Positions 9,536-18,136 of a stretch of DNA of 64,000 nucleotides are shown one piece after another. The DNA comes from Metabacillus bambusae (GTDB lineage: Bacteria; Bacillota; Bacilli; Bacillales; Bacillaceae): assembly GCF_017497975.1 (NCBI RefSeq), contig NZ_JAGDEL010000014.1, positions 62,001 through 126,000 on the forward strand, in the 5' to 3' direction. A model generated the notes under the pieces. The model saw only the letters and a program-made list of their open reading frames with translations. It had not been told where the DNA came from and searched no databases. Both the position numbers and the translations under genes were made by a program. Position 1 is the first letter of the stretch; each line of letters begins with the position of its first letter.

Positions 9536-11215
9536 ATGGACAATAGCAAAACAAAAATTGAGACTAACAATAGAAAATATCAGGAGCTTATTGAGGTACC
9601 CAACGCCGTTATTTTTCATCTGGATCGTGACTGGAATTACTCCTCATTGAATCTAGAGTGGACGCATTTAACGGCATATAAAGTTGATGAAACTCTAGCG
9701 ACTCCTTTTTTGACATATGTAAAAGAGGAAGATCGTGTCATGATTAAAGATCAATTTGAATCTTTGATTCAGGGTAAGGACGATGGGATTCATAAAGAAT
9801 TTATGTTAGTCTCCAAGGATGGGCAGATGGAGGAAGTCCACTTATTTTTAAGAGTAAATTTAGACGAACAACAAAACGTTGAATCATTTTCAGGTACGAT
9901 TACCTGCTTAACATCTCGAAAAGACAATATTGATGCATACAAAAGAGACATAAAAAACTATCAATTAATCACAGAAAATATGACTGATATGGTTGCGGTT
10001 CTTGCTGAAGATGGTTTAGTGTTGTACGCATCCCCTTCTCATACTACTTTTTTGGGAATGGAATTAGATGAGTATATAGGTAGTTACCCGATTAAACATA
10101 TTCATCCTGATGATTGGGAAAGAGTCTTCCACTTCTTTCATCGAATGATTGAAACGTGGGCAACTCTAGATATAGAATATCGGTGCATGCATAAAGATGG
10201 TCATTGGCTTGACTTAGAAATGAAGTGTACTCCAATAAAAGGCCCAAATGATGAAATTCAAATAATTTCAGTTAGCAGGGATATCACTTTAAGAAAAAAA
10301 GCTGAGGAAGAACTTAGACAAGCGACCATAAAATTTAAAACCCTTCTTGCATCTCTCCCATATGGAGTAAAGGTGGAGGATGAAACTGGGCATGTTACCC
10401 TGATTAATGATGCTTATTTAGATATTTTTTCTCAAGACAAAAATGCAAAGAAACCATTCATTAGCGAAGTTAACCATGTAGTCCAGGATGATGAGTCTTA
10501 TATTCGTGAAAAGCATGAAATTACAAGGATGTGTCAAAGTCGTCGTTCTGAAGAAATTCATTTACTAAACGGTCGAACAATAGAACGTGATGCTATCCCT
10601 ATGATGGAAGATGAACATTTTGATGGTTATCTATGGATTTTTCGTGATGTGACAGCCGAGAAGGAAGCGGAACGAAAGCTTCAAAAGGCAAACCAAATAT
10701 TGAAAGAGCTTTCACTATTAGATGGCTTGACAGGGATTGCCAACCGTCGATGCTTTGACAAAGCATTAGAGAGAGAATGGAATAAACAAATGAATCTTAC
10801 AGAACCAATATCTTTACTATTGCTAGATATTGATTATTTTAAAGCATTTAATGATTTGTATGGCCACCAAGCTGGCGACACTTGTCTTAAGCAAGTAGGA
10901 AGCCTACTTAAAAACATCCCGAAAGAGCCACATGACTTGGTAGCTCGATATGGTGGAGAAGAATTTGTTGTAATGCTTCCAGGTAGTGCAGTAGAGCAAG
11001 CAATTGAAATGGCTAAATCTATTCAAGAAGCAGTTAAATACGCTAACATTACCCATGAGGGATCAATGATAAGTGAATCTCTTACATTAAGTATAGGGGT
11101 TTCGACACTAATCGTTACGACAATGAATAAACCTTCTGACCTAATAAGGGAAGCTGATAAAGCATTGTATGATGCTAAGAGAAAAGGTAGGAATCGGTTT
11201 AATGTACGATCTTGA
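9536..11215 (+). CDS. PAS-domain diguanylate cyclase (GGEEF)
   Basis: A 559-residue soluble signalling protein. Three PAS-like domains (about residues 20-125, 145-260 and 275-385) precede a GGDEF domain (about 400-555). The second PAS ends in the PAC-type motif DGHWLDLEMKCTPI and is followed by a short coiled coil (RKKAEEELRQA). The GGDEF domain has LDGLTGIANRRCFD, LLLDIDYFKAFND and ARYGGEEFVVMLPG, so it should make c-di-GMP from GTP. The allosteric I-site RxxD expected just before the GGEEF is EPHD here, so product inhibition is probably absent. There are no membrane segments. GGGAGG lies eight bases before the ATG. It is flanked by unrelated genes and probably monocistronic. Confidence 0.9.
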   Translation: MDNSKTKIETNNRKYQELIEVPNAVIFHLDRDWNYSSLNLEWTHLTAYKVDETLATPFLTYVKEEDRVMIKDQFESLIQGKDDGIHKEFMLVSKDGQMEEVHLFLRVNLDEQQNVESFSGTITCLTSRKDNIDAYKRDIKNYQLITENMTDMVAVLAEDGLVLYASPSHTTFLGMELDEYIGSYPIKHIHPDDWERVFHFFHRMIETWATLDIEYRCMHKDGHWLDLEMKCTPIKGPNDEIQIISVSRDITLRKKAEEELRQATIKFKTLLASLPYGVKVEDETGHVTLINDAYLDIFSQDKNAKKPFISEVNHVVQDDESYIREKHEITRMCQSRRSEEIHLLNGRTIERDAIPMMEDEHFDGYLWIFRDVTAEKEAERKLQKANQILKELSLLDGLTGIANRRCFDKALEREWNKQMNLTEPISLLLLDIDYFKAFNDLYGHQAGDTCLKQVGSLLKNIPKEPHDLVARYGGEEFVVMLPGSAVEQAIEMAKSIQEAVKYANITHEGSMISESLTLSIGVSTLIVTTMNKPSDLIREADKALYDAKRKGRNRFNVRS

Positions 11216-11303
11216 ATGTAATACTTCAATTCCTTAACAACCAGGATTGAAGCTTATTATTTAGATAATCTAAAAGGGATTCCTCCCTCGATCCTAATTA
11301 AAA

Positions 11304-11336
11304 AAGGTGACCGAATCAATACAATTTGGTCACCTT
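11304..11336. terminator. Bidirectional terminator between the GGDEF gene and tpx
   Basis: AAGGTGACCGAAT and AATTTGGTCACCTT pair around a short loop, with an A-run before and a T-run after. It serves the plus-strand cyclase and the minus-strand tpx, which converge here. Confidence 0.85.
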
Positions 11337-11368
11337 CTTTTGTCTTTAACAAATATCTCTGTCAATAT

Positions 11369-11869
11369 TTATTCTGCAGTTTTAACAGCTTCAATCGCTG
11401 CCTCATAATTAGGATGATTCGTTGCTTCACTTACATATTCAACATATGCAATCTTATCATTAGAATCAATGACAAATACTGCACGTGCTAACAAACGTAA
11501 TTCTTTAATGTGAACTCCATATGCTTCACCAAATGATAGATCACGGTGATCAGAAAGGGTTTTAACGTTTTCAAGTCCATTTGAACCACACCATCTTTTT
11601 TGGGCAAATGGCAAATCAACACTAATAGTTAAAACTTCAACATTACTTAAATTAGCAGCGTCTTCGTTGAAACGGCGTGTTTGAGCGTCACAAACCCCTG
11701 TGTCGATAGAAGGTACAATTGAAATTAAGCGAATCTTTCCTTTTGAGTTTTCAAGTGTTACCGGAGATAAATCATTATCAAGGACAGTAAAATCTGGTGC
11801 TACGTCCCCAACTTTCACTTCATTTCCTAATAATGTAACTGGATCATTTAAAAATGTAATTGATGCCAT
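11369..11869 (-). CDS. tpx: Thiol peroxidase
   Basis: A 166-residue atypical 2-Cys peroxiredoxin that reduces H2O2 and alkyl hydroperoxides using thioredoxin. The peroxidatic Cys is in [14 protein letters not shown] (near residue 60) and the resolving Cys in [13 protein letters not shown] (near residue 94). The length matches Tpx (about 167). The frame extends to 11926, but AAAGGAGG sits seven bases before the ATG at 11869, which gives the usual MASITF start. It has its own promoter at 11932-11960 and, downstream of it, a 15-base copy of the GntR-type operator seen at the sugar genes. It is therefore probably co-regulated with the neighbouring catabolic region, which is unusual for tpx. Confidence 0.95.
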   Translation of the reverse strand: MASITFLNDPVTLLGNEVKVGDVAPDFTVLDNDLSPVTLENSKGKIRLISIVPSIDTGVCDAQTRRFNEDAANLSNVEVLTISVDLPFAQKRWCGSNGLENVKTLSDHRDLSFGEAYGVHIKELRLLARAVFVIDSNDKIAYVEYVSEATNHPNYEAAIEAVKTAE

Positions 11870-11901
11870 ACCAATTCCTCCTTTATGTCTCTTATTCGTC
11901 C

Positions 11902-11916
11902 ACTTGTATACTAAGT
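11902..11916. promoter_or_regulatory. GntR-type operator copy at tpx
   Basis: ACTTGTATACTAAGT is identical to the core of the operator at 16317-16331. It lies between the tpx promoter and its start codon, where a bound repressor would block transcription. The regulator is inferred to be the GntR protein at 16581-17297. Confidence 0.65.
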
Positions 11917-11931
11917 AATCCAACAATTAAT

Positions 11932-11960
11932 AGTTTACTTTTACTACTTGTTATTGTCAA
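11932..11960 (-). promoter_or_regulatory. SigA-type promoter of tpx
   Basis: On the minus strand, TTGACA (11955-11960) is followed after 17 bases by TAAACT (11932-11937). It lies after the dctM stop and before the operator at 11902. Confidence 0.7.
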
Positions 11961-11995
11961 TATAATAATAGGATAACCTCAATTCTACTTACTCT

Positions 11996-13276
11996 TTATT
12001 TGAAAAAATTTACTAAAAATAGAGATATCTCTGGAATAACTGTTATAACCGTTAAACTTAAGATCATCGCAATAAAAAATGGGACAGTGGCTCTAGCTAA
12101 GGTTTCAATCTTCAGTCCCGATATCCCAGAGCCAACAAATAGATTTACACCAACAGGTGGAGTAATAAAACCAATTGCTAAGTTTACAATCATAATGATT
12201 CCAAAGTGAATAGGGTCAATTCCTATATTAATTGCAATTGGTAATAAAATTGGAACTAGGATAATAATCGCTGCGACTGTATCCATGAACATTCCAACAA
12301 AAAGTAATAAAAGATTAAGCAGTAATAAAATAATCAAAGGATTTGATGATATACCTAATAATAAATCCGCAACCATTCTAGGAATTTGCTCCAATGTTAA
12401 GATTCTTCCAAATGCATTTGCTGTTCCAATAATAATTAATATAGTAGCAGATGTTAGCGCTGCATCCTTTAAAACACTAGGAATTGTTTTGAAATTTAGC
12501 TCCTTGTAAACAAATAAGCTAATAATTGCAGCATATACAACAGCAACAACTGCTGCTTCTGTTGGGGTAAAAATCCCACCGTAAATTCCGCCTAGTATCA
12601 GGATGGGAATAAATATAGCCCATTTCGCTTCATTAATTCCAGAAAGAGCTCTTTTGATGGTGAATTTTTCGCCATTCCCTTTGTAGTTATTCTTTTTAGA
12701 ATGAATATAGCTCCAGCCCATCATCACTACGCCTATTAGAATACCAGGTAAGATACCAGCTATAAACATGTCACCAATGGATACACTCCCAGATACACCG
12801 TAAATAACCATAGGGATACTTGGAGGAATGATAATACCTAATGCACCAGCTGATACCACTACTGCCGTAGCAAATTTCTTATCGTAACCATATCCGACCA
12901 TAGCAGGAATCATGATTCCTCCTACTGCTGCAACTGTTGCTGGACCTGAACCAGAGATAGCTGCGAAAAACATACAAGTTAAGACTGCTGCCATTGCAAA
13001 GCCACCAGTAAAATTACCGACAAAAACATTAGCAAGCTTAAAAAGACGTTCAGATATTCCGCCTTTCCCCATAATCTCTCCCGCTAAAATAAAAAACGGT
13101 ACAGCCATTAATGGAAAGGAGTCTGTGGATTGAACAAGACTCTGTGCGAGATATTCAACAGAAGTTACGTCAGCAAATAAAATCGTGACAAGTGAAGCCA
13201 ATCCAAGGGATATCCCAATAGGTACTGTCAGTAGTAAAAAGAATACAAAACTTCCAAATAAAATAAGTGCTGTCAT
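11996..13276 (-). CDS. TRAP transporter large membrane subunit DctM (system 1)
   Basis: A 426-residue DctM subunit, the Na+-driven transport channel of a tripartite ATP-independent periplasmic (TRAP) transporter for carboxylates or related acids. About a dozen hydrophobic helices are visible. The family blocks are LMAVPFFILAGEIMGKGG, CMFFAAISGSGPATVAAVGG, IIPPSIPMVIYG, GGIYGGIFTPTEAA and FGIIMIVNLAIGFITPPVGVNLFVGSGI. A GTG nine bases upstream also opens the frame, but the ATG at 13276 has AGGTGAT at good spacing. It is the last gene of the run alcohol dehydrogenase-dctP-dctQ-dctM. It is closely similar to system 2 (21250-22518), so the two arose by duplication or serve related ligands. Confidence 0.92.
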   Translation of the reverse strand: MTALILFGSFVFFLLLTVPIGISLGLASLVTILFADVTSVEYLAQSLVQSTDSFPLMAVPFFILAGEIMGKGGISERLFKLANVFVGNFTGGFAMAAVLTCMFFAAISGSGPATVAAVGGIMIPAMVGYGYDKKFATAVVVSAGALGIIIPPSIPMVIYGVSGSVSIGDMFIAGILPGILIGVVMMGWSYIHSKKNNYKGNGEKFTIKRALSGINEAKWAIFIPILILGGIYGGIFTPTEAAVVAVVYAAIISLFVYKELNFKTIPSVLKDAALTSATILIIIGTANAFGRILTLEQIPRMVADLLLGISSNPLIILLLLNLLLLFVGMFMDTVAAIIILVPILLPIAINIGIDPIHFGIIMIVNLAIGFITPPVGVNLFVGSGISGLKIETLARATVPFFIAMILSLTVITVIPEISLFLVNFFK

Positions 13277-13285
13277 ATCAATCAC

Positions 13286-13759
13286 CTACTCTCCTGATTT
13301 AAAGATATCAATTTGTATTTTCATTCTCTGGATTACTCTAATCGCTGTCAGCATTAACCCAACCATCGGGGCTGCATAAACCCACTGCATTGGTATATCC
13401 AAAGCCGGTGAACTGCGCGTTACTTGAACCACAACTTCAAAACTGAAGTATGTAAGGATAACAGCAAATGTTAAAAATGCTATATTTGCACACAGCCCCA
13501 ATATGAATTTACCCTTTCTTTTAAACAACAAGGCAACAGCGTCTACACTGATATGCGCTTGCCTTTTCACACCATAACTTACCCCAATATAGATCATCCA
13601 AATAAATGCATACCTCGCCAGTTCTTCTGACCATACAAGAGACGAATCTAATATATATCTCATAAACACTTGGGTAAAAACTACTACTACAGTTAGAATA
13701 CTTAACATAATGAGTAAGATAGATTCTATATTCTCATCTAACCATTTTAAAAATGTCAT
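13286..13759 (-). CDS. TRAP transporter small membrane subunit DctQ (system 1)
   Basis: A 157-residue protein with four transmembrane helices. The motifs FTQVFMRYILDSSLVWSEELAR and FIWMIYIGVSYG are the DctQ family hallmark. It bridges the binding protein and DctM. It stops nine bases before the dctM ATG and follows dctP by about 75 bases. AGGAGG precedes its ATG. Confidence 0.92.
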   Translation of the reverse strand: MTFLKWLDENIESILLIMLSILTVVVVFTQVFMRYILDSSLVWSEELARYAFIWMIYIGVSYGVKRQAHISVDAVALLFKRKGKFILGLCANIAFLTFAVILTYFSFEVVVQVTRSSPALDIPMQWVYAAPMVGLMLTAIRVIQRMKIQIDIFKSGE

Positions 13760-13833
13760 AAGCTTACCTCCTTTATTTAAAAACAGAACCTACCCAAGGC
13801 AACAATTAGGATAGATTCTGCTTTTTTCACTTC

Positions 13834-14847
13834 CTATTTCTGTTCTTCTAGGATACTATCGATAAGATCTTTACCATAGGTATCTTCATATTCTACATAT
13901 ACATCCTTTGATGCCTCTCTGAAGGATGCAATGTCTGGACGATTTACTTTCATGCCCCCTTCTTCTAACTCAGCTAATAACTTTTCTTCTTCCTCCATAA
14001 CTAAGTTTCTATGAAACTTAGAAGCCTCTGTTAAGCTTGACTGAACAATTTTCTGCTGTTCAGGTGATAGAGTATTCCAAAATTCATCACTGATAGCTAC
14101 AGTTGTTGCACTATACGAATGTCCTGTTAAACTTAAATAATCTTGAACTTCATAAAATTTACTTGCATGGATATTTGAGATTGGATTTTCCTGTCCATCT
14201 ACTGTACCCTGCTGTAAAGCCATGTAAAGTTCACCAAATGCCATTGGGGTTGGATTTGATCCAAGAGCTTCAAAGATGCTTACCAATATAGGCATTTCCG
14301 GTGTTCGAATCTTTAGCCCTTCTAAATCTTCAACCTTTTCAATTGGTCTAACATTATTAGTGACATGTCTAAAGCCGTTTTCAAAGTGACCTAAGACACG
14401 TAAGTTATCATCAAGCAGTCCTGAAAATACTTCCTGACCGATTGGACCATCGAGTGCTTCCCAAGCTTGTTCATTTGTCTCAAAAAGGAATGGTAATCCA
14501 AAAACATCTACTTTTGGCTCGTATTGTGCATACGTACTAGCTGCAACCATTTGAATATCATTAAATGCAACACCTTCAACCATTTGTGGCTCACTACCTA
14601 ATACTTCATTCGGGAAAACCTCAACAGTAATTTGATTATTAGACTTTTCCTCTACTAAAGATTTAAACTTTAGAGCTGCTTCATGTCTTGAATTCGTTTC
14701 AACTGCGCTATGTGCGAATTTAATCTTAATATTTTCTCCACTTTCGGTACTCTTCTCACTGTCGCTAGCTGTTTCTTTACCATTACAAGCTGCTAAAAAG
14801 GCTAACATGATAAATAACATTAAAAATAAAGTTGCTTTTCTCATCAT
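13834..14847 (-). CDS. TRAP transporter solute-binding lipoprotein DctP (system 1)
   Basis: A 337-residue extracytoplasmic binding protein. The signal peptide ends in the lipobox LAAC (Cys near residue 21), so the mature protein is anchored to the outer face of the membrane. Family motifs include KFAHSAVETNSRHEAALKFK, VFPNEVLGSEPQMVEGV, FENGFRHVTNNVRPI, GLKIRTPEMP (the Arg that pairs with the ligand acid group) and LYMALQQGTVDGQENPI. It is the first transporter gene after the alcohol dehydrogenase. The ligand is unknown. The context of dehydrogenases, RpiB and transketolase suggests a sugar acid or a sulfonated or other acidic sugar derivative. Confidence 0.92.
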   Translation of the reverse strand: MMRKATLFLMLFIMLAFLAACNGKETASDSEKSTESGENIKIKFAHSAVETNSRHEAALKFKSLVEEKSNNQITVEVFPNEVLGSEPQMVEGVAFNDIQMVAASTYAQYEPKVDVFGLPFLFETNEQAWEALDGPIGQEVFSGLLDDNLRVLGHFENGFRHVTNNVRPIEKVEDLEGLKIRTPEMPILVSIFEALGSNPTPMAFGELYMALQQGTVDGQENPISNIHASKFYEVQDYLSLTGHSYSATTVAISDEFWNTLSPEQQKIVQSSLTEASKFHRNLVMEEEEKLLAELEEGGMKVNRPDIASFREASKDVYVEYEDTYGKDLIDSILEEQK

Positions 14848-14888
14848 TTCTCCCCCTTGAACTCATTTAGTCATATATATTTTAAAAA

Positions 14889-14915
14889 TAGGTATGTTTA
14901 AAAAACGAAACGTAC
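14889..14915. repeat. Imperfect inverted repeat between the dehydrogenase and dctP
   Basis: AGGTATGTTT and AAACGTACCT can pair across a short A-rich loop with one wobble. It may be an RNA hairpin that tunes expression between the dehydrogenase gene and dctP. Its role is only inferred. Confidence 0.35.
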
Positions 14916-14959
14916 CTACTTTCTCACAAAGATTTACACACTACAAAAAACTAAAATTG

Positions 14960-15985
14960 TTAATTTTTTATATAATCGAGTACGATTTTTATTGGGGAAC
15001 CGCTTTTAGTTAATGCCACTTCCATTGCTTCATTAATCTGGTCAAAATTAAACCTATGCGTAATTAATGATTCCAGCTTATACTTATGAGAAGCTATAAT
15101 ATCAATTGCGGTTTTAAAATCCTCTTTTACATACATGGAAGATCCAAACATCTGAACTTCGGAAATCATAAATTTGTTTAAATCAATTGATACCTTTTCC
15201 TCAAATAATGCAATAGATATAACTTTTCCCTTTCTTTTAATAACTGACAATGCATCGTCTAAAATAGATCCATAGCCAGCAGTAAGGAAAACATGGTCAA
15301 ATTGACCAATATTAGCCGAGGTATATTTATGTAGGGATTGTACCCTTACGTTCACAACATCTGTAGCACATAATTTTTTACCGATTTCTAAATTGTTATC
15401 TATTGCATCTGTCAGACAAATAGTTTCGGCTCCTTTATAATGTGCAGCTACTGATGTAACGAGTCCTATTGGCCCGGAACCAAGAATTGCTACTTTATCT
15501 CCCTTTTTAACATCAGCAATATTTACCGCATGAACGCCAACAGCTAAAGGTTCTGTTAAGACTGCCAATTCTGTAGTTAACGTATCTGGGATTTTATATA
15601 CAGTCTGCTCTGGAGCGACAACATATTCTGCAAATCCTCCATCCCATCTTGTTGTTCCAAGCACAACTTTTTCTTCGCATAGATTATAATCACCTTTTAT
15701 ACATGGTTGGCAATGCCCACAGCCTATTTGCGGTTCAATTGTCACCGTATCCCCATCTTTAACAGTAGTTACTTTATCACCTATTTCTACAATGTTTCCG
15801 ATGATTTCGTGTCCTAATATACTTGGAGGATTTCGAAAGGGATGCTTTCCCAAAAATGCATGGACATCAGAACCACATATTCCTGCTTTGCTCACTTGAA
15901 TTAATACTTCATTCCCCTTAATTTCTGGTAACTCTTTTCCTATGATTGTAAAATGTTTAATTCGATCAAATAGCGCTGCTTTCAA
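14960..15985 (-). CDS. Zinc-dependent medium-chain alcohol dehydrogenase
   Basis: A 341-residue MDR-family dehydrogenase of the sorbitol, L-idonate 5- or threonine dehydrogenase type. The catalytic zinc ligands are in AGICGSDVHA (Cys near 37) and LGHEIIG (His-Glu near 58). The structural zinc is held by the four Cys of GCGHCQPC and NLC. The NAD(P) Rossmann turn is GSGPIGLVTS. It is expected to oxidise a hydroxyl of a sugar alcohol or sugar acid. The start is TTG, with AAGGGGG seven bases upstream. It is the first gene of the operon that continues into TRAP system 1, so its substrate is probably what that transporter imports. It sits behind a 350-base leader with operator, cre and palindrome. 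Confidence 0.88.
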   Translation of the reverse strand: MKAALFDRIKHFTIIGKELPEIKGNEVLIQVSKAGICGSDVHAFLGKHPFRNPPSILGHEIIGNIVEIGDKVTTVKDGDTVTIEPQIGCGHCQPCIKGDYNLCEEKVVLGTTRWDGGFAEYVVAPEQTVYKIPDTLTTELAVLTEPLAVGVHAVNIADVKKGDKVAILGSGPIGLVTSVAAHYKGAETICLTDAIDNNLEIGKKLCATDVVNVRVQSLHKYTSANIGQFDHVFLTAGYGSILDDALSVIKRKGKVISIALFEEKVSIDLNKFMISEVQMFGSSMYVKEDFKTAIDIIASHKYKLESLITHRFNFDQINEAMEVALTKSGSPIKIVLDYIKN

Positions 15986-16244
15986 GACTTTTCCCCCTTA
16001 CACTAACTTTTCCCAAAAGAAAAACACAACGAGAAATCGCTTACAATTCTATAGAGAATTGGTCTTAATAATAAAATTAAATATTAAAATTCCGAAAGCG
16101 CCTCCTTTCTTGAACCCATTTTCACTCCTCCGCTAACCCTCCTTACATAAACACTTCTAATCTTAGATTCTATTTTGGGTTAACCTTTAAATAATCCAAT
16201 GTCTCATACTCTGTATAAAAATATGTGTAGCCATAGTTCTTTCT
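15986..16244 (-). other. Untranslated leader of the dehydrogenase-TRAP operon
   Basis: No convincing coding sequence is seen. Together with 16245-16345 it is a leader of about 350 bases between the promoter at 16346-16374 and the TTG start at 15985. It is AT-rich without an obvious terminator of its own. Confidence 0.5.
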
Positions 16245-16258
16245 TGATAGCGATTACA
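16245..16258. promoter_or_regulatory. cre site (CcpA) in the dehydrogenase-operon leader
   Basis: The minus strand reads TGTAATCGCTATCA, which matches all 14 positions of TGWAANCGNTNWCA. It lies about 90 bases downstream of the promoter, so CcpA would act as a roadblock, giving repression by preferred sugars. Confidence 0.75.
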
Positions 16259-16271
16259 TTTCAAAAGAAGT

Positions 16272-16303
16272 ACAAATCAATTTATTTAAATAAATTGATT
16301 TGT
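16272..16303. repeat. Perfect 32-bp palindrome in the leader
   Basis: The two 16-base arms (ACAAATCAATTTATTT and its exact complement) meet without a loop. It lies between the operator and the cre site. As RNA it would form a long AT-only hairpin; as DNA it could be a protein site. No T-run follows, so it is not a standard terminator. Confidence 0.7.
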
Positions 16304-16312
16304 TGTAACCTT

Positions 16313-16335
16313 GTTAACTTGTATACTAAGTTAAC
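16313..16335. promoter_or_regulatory. GntR operator of the dehydrogenase-TRAP operon
   Basis: GTTAACTTGTATAC followed by TAAGTTAAC forms a dyad immediately downstream of the -10 box at 16346-16351. Its 15-base core is identical to the tpx site at 11902. Its position predicts repression by the nearby GntR/FCD regulator. Confidence 0.75.
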
Positions 16336-16345
16336 TCATAATCAT

Positions 16346-16374
16346 AGTATATCTTCGACGTGCTTGAGTGTCAA
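16346..16374 (-). promoter_or_regulatory. SigA promoter of the dehydrogenase-TRAP operon
   Basis: On the minus strand TTGACA (16369-16374), a 17-base spacer and TATACT (16346-16351). The -35 is perfect and the -10 has one mismatch to consensus. Confidence 0.85.
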
Positions 16375-16453
16375 TACAAATGATTTAAAGTATTCTGAAA
16401 AGTTTCTTATTCATAAGTCTCTTATATAGGTATTGCATGTAATGTTCAAAAAT

Positions 16454-16500
16454 AAAAAATGGAATGCATCAAGTTATATACTTGATGCATTCCATTTTTT
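16454..16500. terminator. Terminator of the gntR gene
   Basis: Twenty-base perfect arms (AAAAAATGGAATGCATCAAG and its complement) with a seven-base loop, bounded by A- and T-runs. It separates the regulator gene from the dehydrogenase operon. Confidence 0.92.
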
Positions 16501-16580
16501 TGTTACTATGGAGTATTATAAGCTCGTTAGCAACCACATAAAGCCTATATTTGTGAGAATATGCTATAAAACATGCTTCG

Positions 16581-17297
16581 TTAATCCTTCCAATACCTGT
16601 CATATAAGTTTTGCATATGGAAAGTCATTAACTCTACAGCTTCTTTTTCGTTATGATCTTCTATAGCCTTTATTAGCAACTTATGCTCCTTAAAATTAAC
16701 TTCTCTATAATCTGGTCGAGTTACCGTGCGATCACGAATAAATTTCCACATTTCCTGTTGTTTCATCGCGTTACTGATTGCAGCCATCATTTTTATAAAT
16801 AAATCATTATGAGAAGCCTTAGCTATTCCTTTATGAAGTTCTTCATCTGTTTCAGGAACATAAATGCCTGCTTTCGTTTCTTCCTCCATCTTTTTTACCG
16901 TCGCGCGAAGTTCTTCAATATCCTTATTAGTAGCCCTTTGTGCTGCATATTTGATAATTAGAGGCTCAATATTCATTCTCGCTTCTACAATATCTTCTGG
17001 TGAGGTTGAATCAAATATAAAGGAAGATTCGGAGTTATTAGTAATCTGAGTATTTTTTACGTAAACACCTTCGCCTTGGCGCGAATATATCATACCATTC
17101 AACTCAAGGGCACTTAATGCTTGTCTAACAGGAGCACGACTAACTCCAAACTGTTCACACAGTTCTCTTTCCGCTGGTAATTTATCACCTATATTAAATG
17201 ATCCAGATTGGATTTCTGAAAGAATTTGATTATAAATTTGGATATATAATTTCTCACTAGATACTCGATTAAAGCTAATTTTAATCACTTCTCTCAA
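16581..17297 (-). CDS. GntR-family (FadR/FCD) transcriptional regulator
   Basis: A 238-residue regulator. The winged helix is at about residues 15-80 (KLPAERELCEQFGVSRAPVRQALSALELNG, then RQGEGVYV). The C-terminal FCD ligand domain has the usual metal-binding pattern (Asp and His in ETDEELHKGIAKAS, His in KEHKLLIKAI and FHMQNLY). FCD proteins usually sense small organic acids or sugar acids and act as dissociable repressors. The frame starts at a TTG (17297) within TTGAGAGAAGTG; a GTG three codons later is an alternative, and neither has an ideal ribosome site. It is transcribed alone and ends at a strong terminator. It is the best candidate to bind the operators at 11902, 16313, 18298, 21120, 21169 and 24398. 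Confidence 0.9.
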   Translation of the reverse strand: MREVIKISFNRVSSEKLYIQIYNQILSEIQSGSFNIGDKLPAERELCEQFGVSRAPVRQALSALELNGMIYSRQGEGVYVKNTQITNNSESSFIFDSTSPEDIVEARMNIEPLIIKYAAQRATNKDIEELRATVKKMEEETKAGIYVPETDEELHKGIAKASHNDLFIKMMAAISNAMKQQEMWKFIRDRTVTRPDYREVNFKEHKLLIKAIEDHNEKEAVELMTFHMQNLYDRYWKD

Positions 17298-17499
17298 TAT
17301 ATATTCTTAATAAAGTAAACGTTTTAAAACACATATAATTATAAGCTTTTCCTTTTTAAAGAGCAACACTATTACACTATCTAGATACGTACACTTGTTG
17401 ATCTTTCATTTTAATCCTATGGTTATTTTTTGAATAAAGCAAGGAATAATCTTAAGCTAGTACAGTCTCTATTATAATAACTTCTGTTTTTTCAAAAAA

Positions 17500-17524
17500 A
17501 GAGTGATGGTTGGCCATCACTCTC
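17500..17524 (-). terminator. Terminator after rpiB
   Basis: AGAGTGATGG and CCATCACTCT pair around a four-base loop. On the minus strand a run of seven T follows. It lies just beyond the rpiB stop. Confidence 0.9.
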
Positions 17525-17572
17525 TTGAATCATAAAATCATTTTTTCAAATAACTTCATTTTATATATCAGA

Positions 17573-18022
17573 TTATATGGATTGCATTTCAAGTGCAGTT
17601 ATTTTATTAATTCGATTTTCGTGTCTTCCACCTTCTTCAAAAGGAGTAGTTAGCCATATTTTTGCAACATCACGTGCTAATCCTGGACCAATTACACGCT
17701 CTCCCATTGCTAAAATATTGGAATTATTATGTTCTCTTGTGGCCTTAGCACTGAAGGTATCATGTACAAGTGCACAACGAATTCCTCTGATTTTATTGGC
17801 AGCAATGCTCATTCCAATACCAGTGCCACAAATTAATATACCCCTGTCTACTTCACCTATAGCCACCTTCTCAGCTACTTGAATTGCATAATCCGGATAG
17901 TCTACAGATGTAGTACATTCACAACCTAGATCTATATACTCAATGTTCATCTCTTCCAATAATGAGATAATTTCTTTACGGATCGTTACCCCACCATGAT
18001 CAGATGCAATGGCTACCTTCAT
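17573..18022 (-). CDS. rpiB: Ribose-5-phosphate isomerase B / RpiB-type sugar isomerase
   Basis: A 149-residue RpiB/LacAB-family aldose-ketose isomerase. The motifs are AIASDHGG at the N-terminus, VDYPDYA, and GILICGTGIGMSIAANKI with the catalytic Cys near residue 66. NNSNILAMGERVIG and the C-terminal GGRHENRI phosphate region follow. The frame extends to 18085, but AGAGGAGG lies seven bases before the ATG at 18022. Members of this family also isomerise allose-6-phosphate, erythrulose-4-phosphate and, in a transketolase-based sulfosugar route, 4-deoxy-4-sulfoerythrose. Given the split transketolase next door, a four- or five-carbon intermediate of the imported compound is as likely as ribose-5-phosphate. 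It is co-transcribed with the upstream SR1P-like peptide gene. Confidence 0.88.
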   Translation of the reverse strand: MKVAIASDHGGVTIRKEIISLLEEMNIEYIDLGCECTTSVDYPDYAIQVAEKVAIGEVDRGILICGTGIGMSIAANKIRGIRCALVHDTFSAKATREHNNSNILAMGERVIGPGLARDVAKIWLTTPFEEGGRHENRINKITALEMQSI

Positions 18023-18136
18023 ATAGTATCCTCCTCTTAGATAACTTTCATCACTAAATGTCTTTTCTTTAAATGTAAACAACATATTCTAGCAAAACTG
18101 AAAACCTTTTCATTCAACGCCATTTAATATCTTAAA

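Noticed and set aside
11870-11926. Extended tpx N-terminus
   Set aside because: The extra residues run through the operator and the ribosome binding site. The Tpx family starts at MASITF.
12000-13133. Plus-strand ORFs inside the dctM genes (also 21278-22420)
   Set aside because: They mirror hydrophobic minus-strand codons, lack ribosome sites and have no recognisable motif. They are antisense shadows of dctM.
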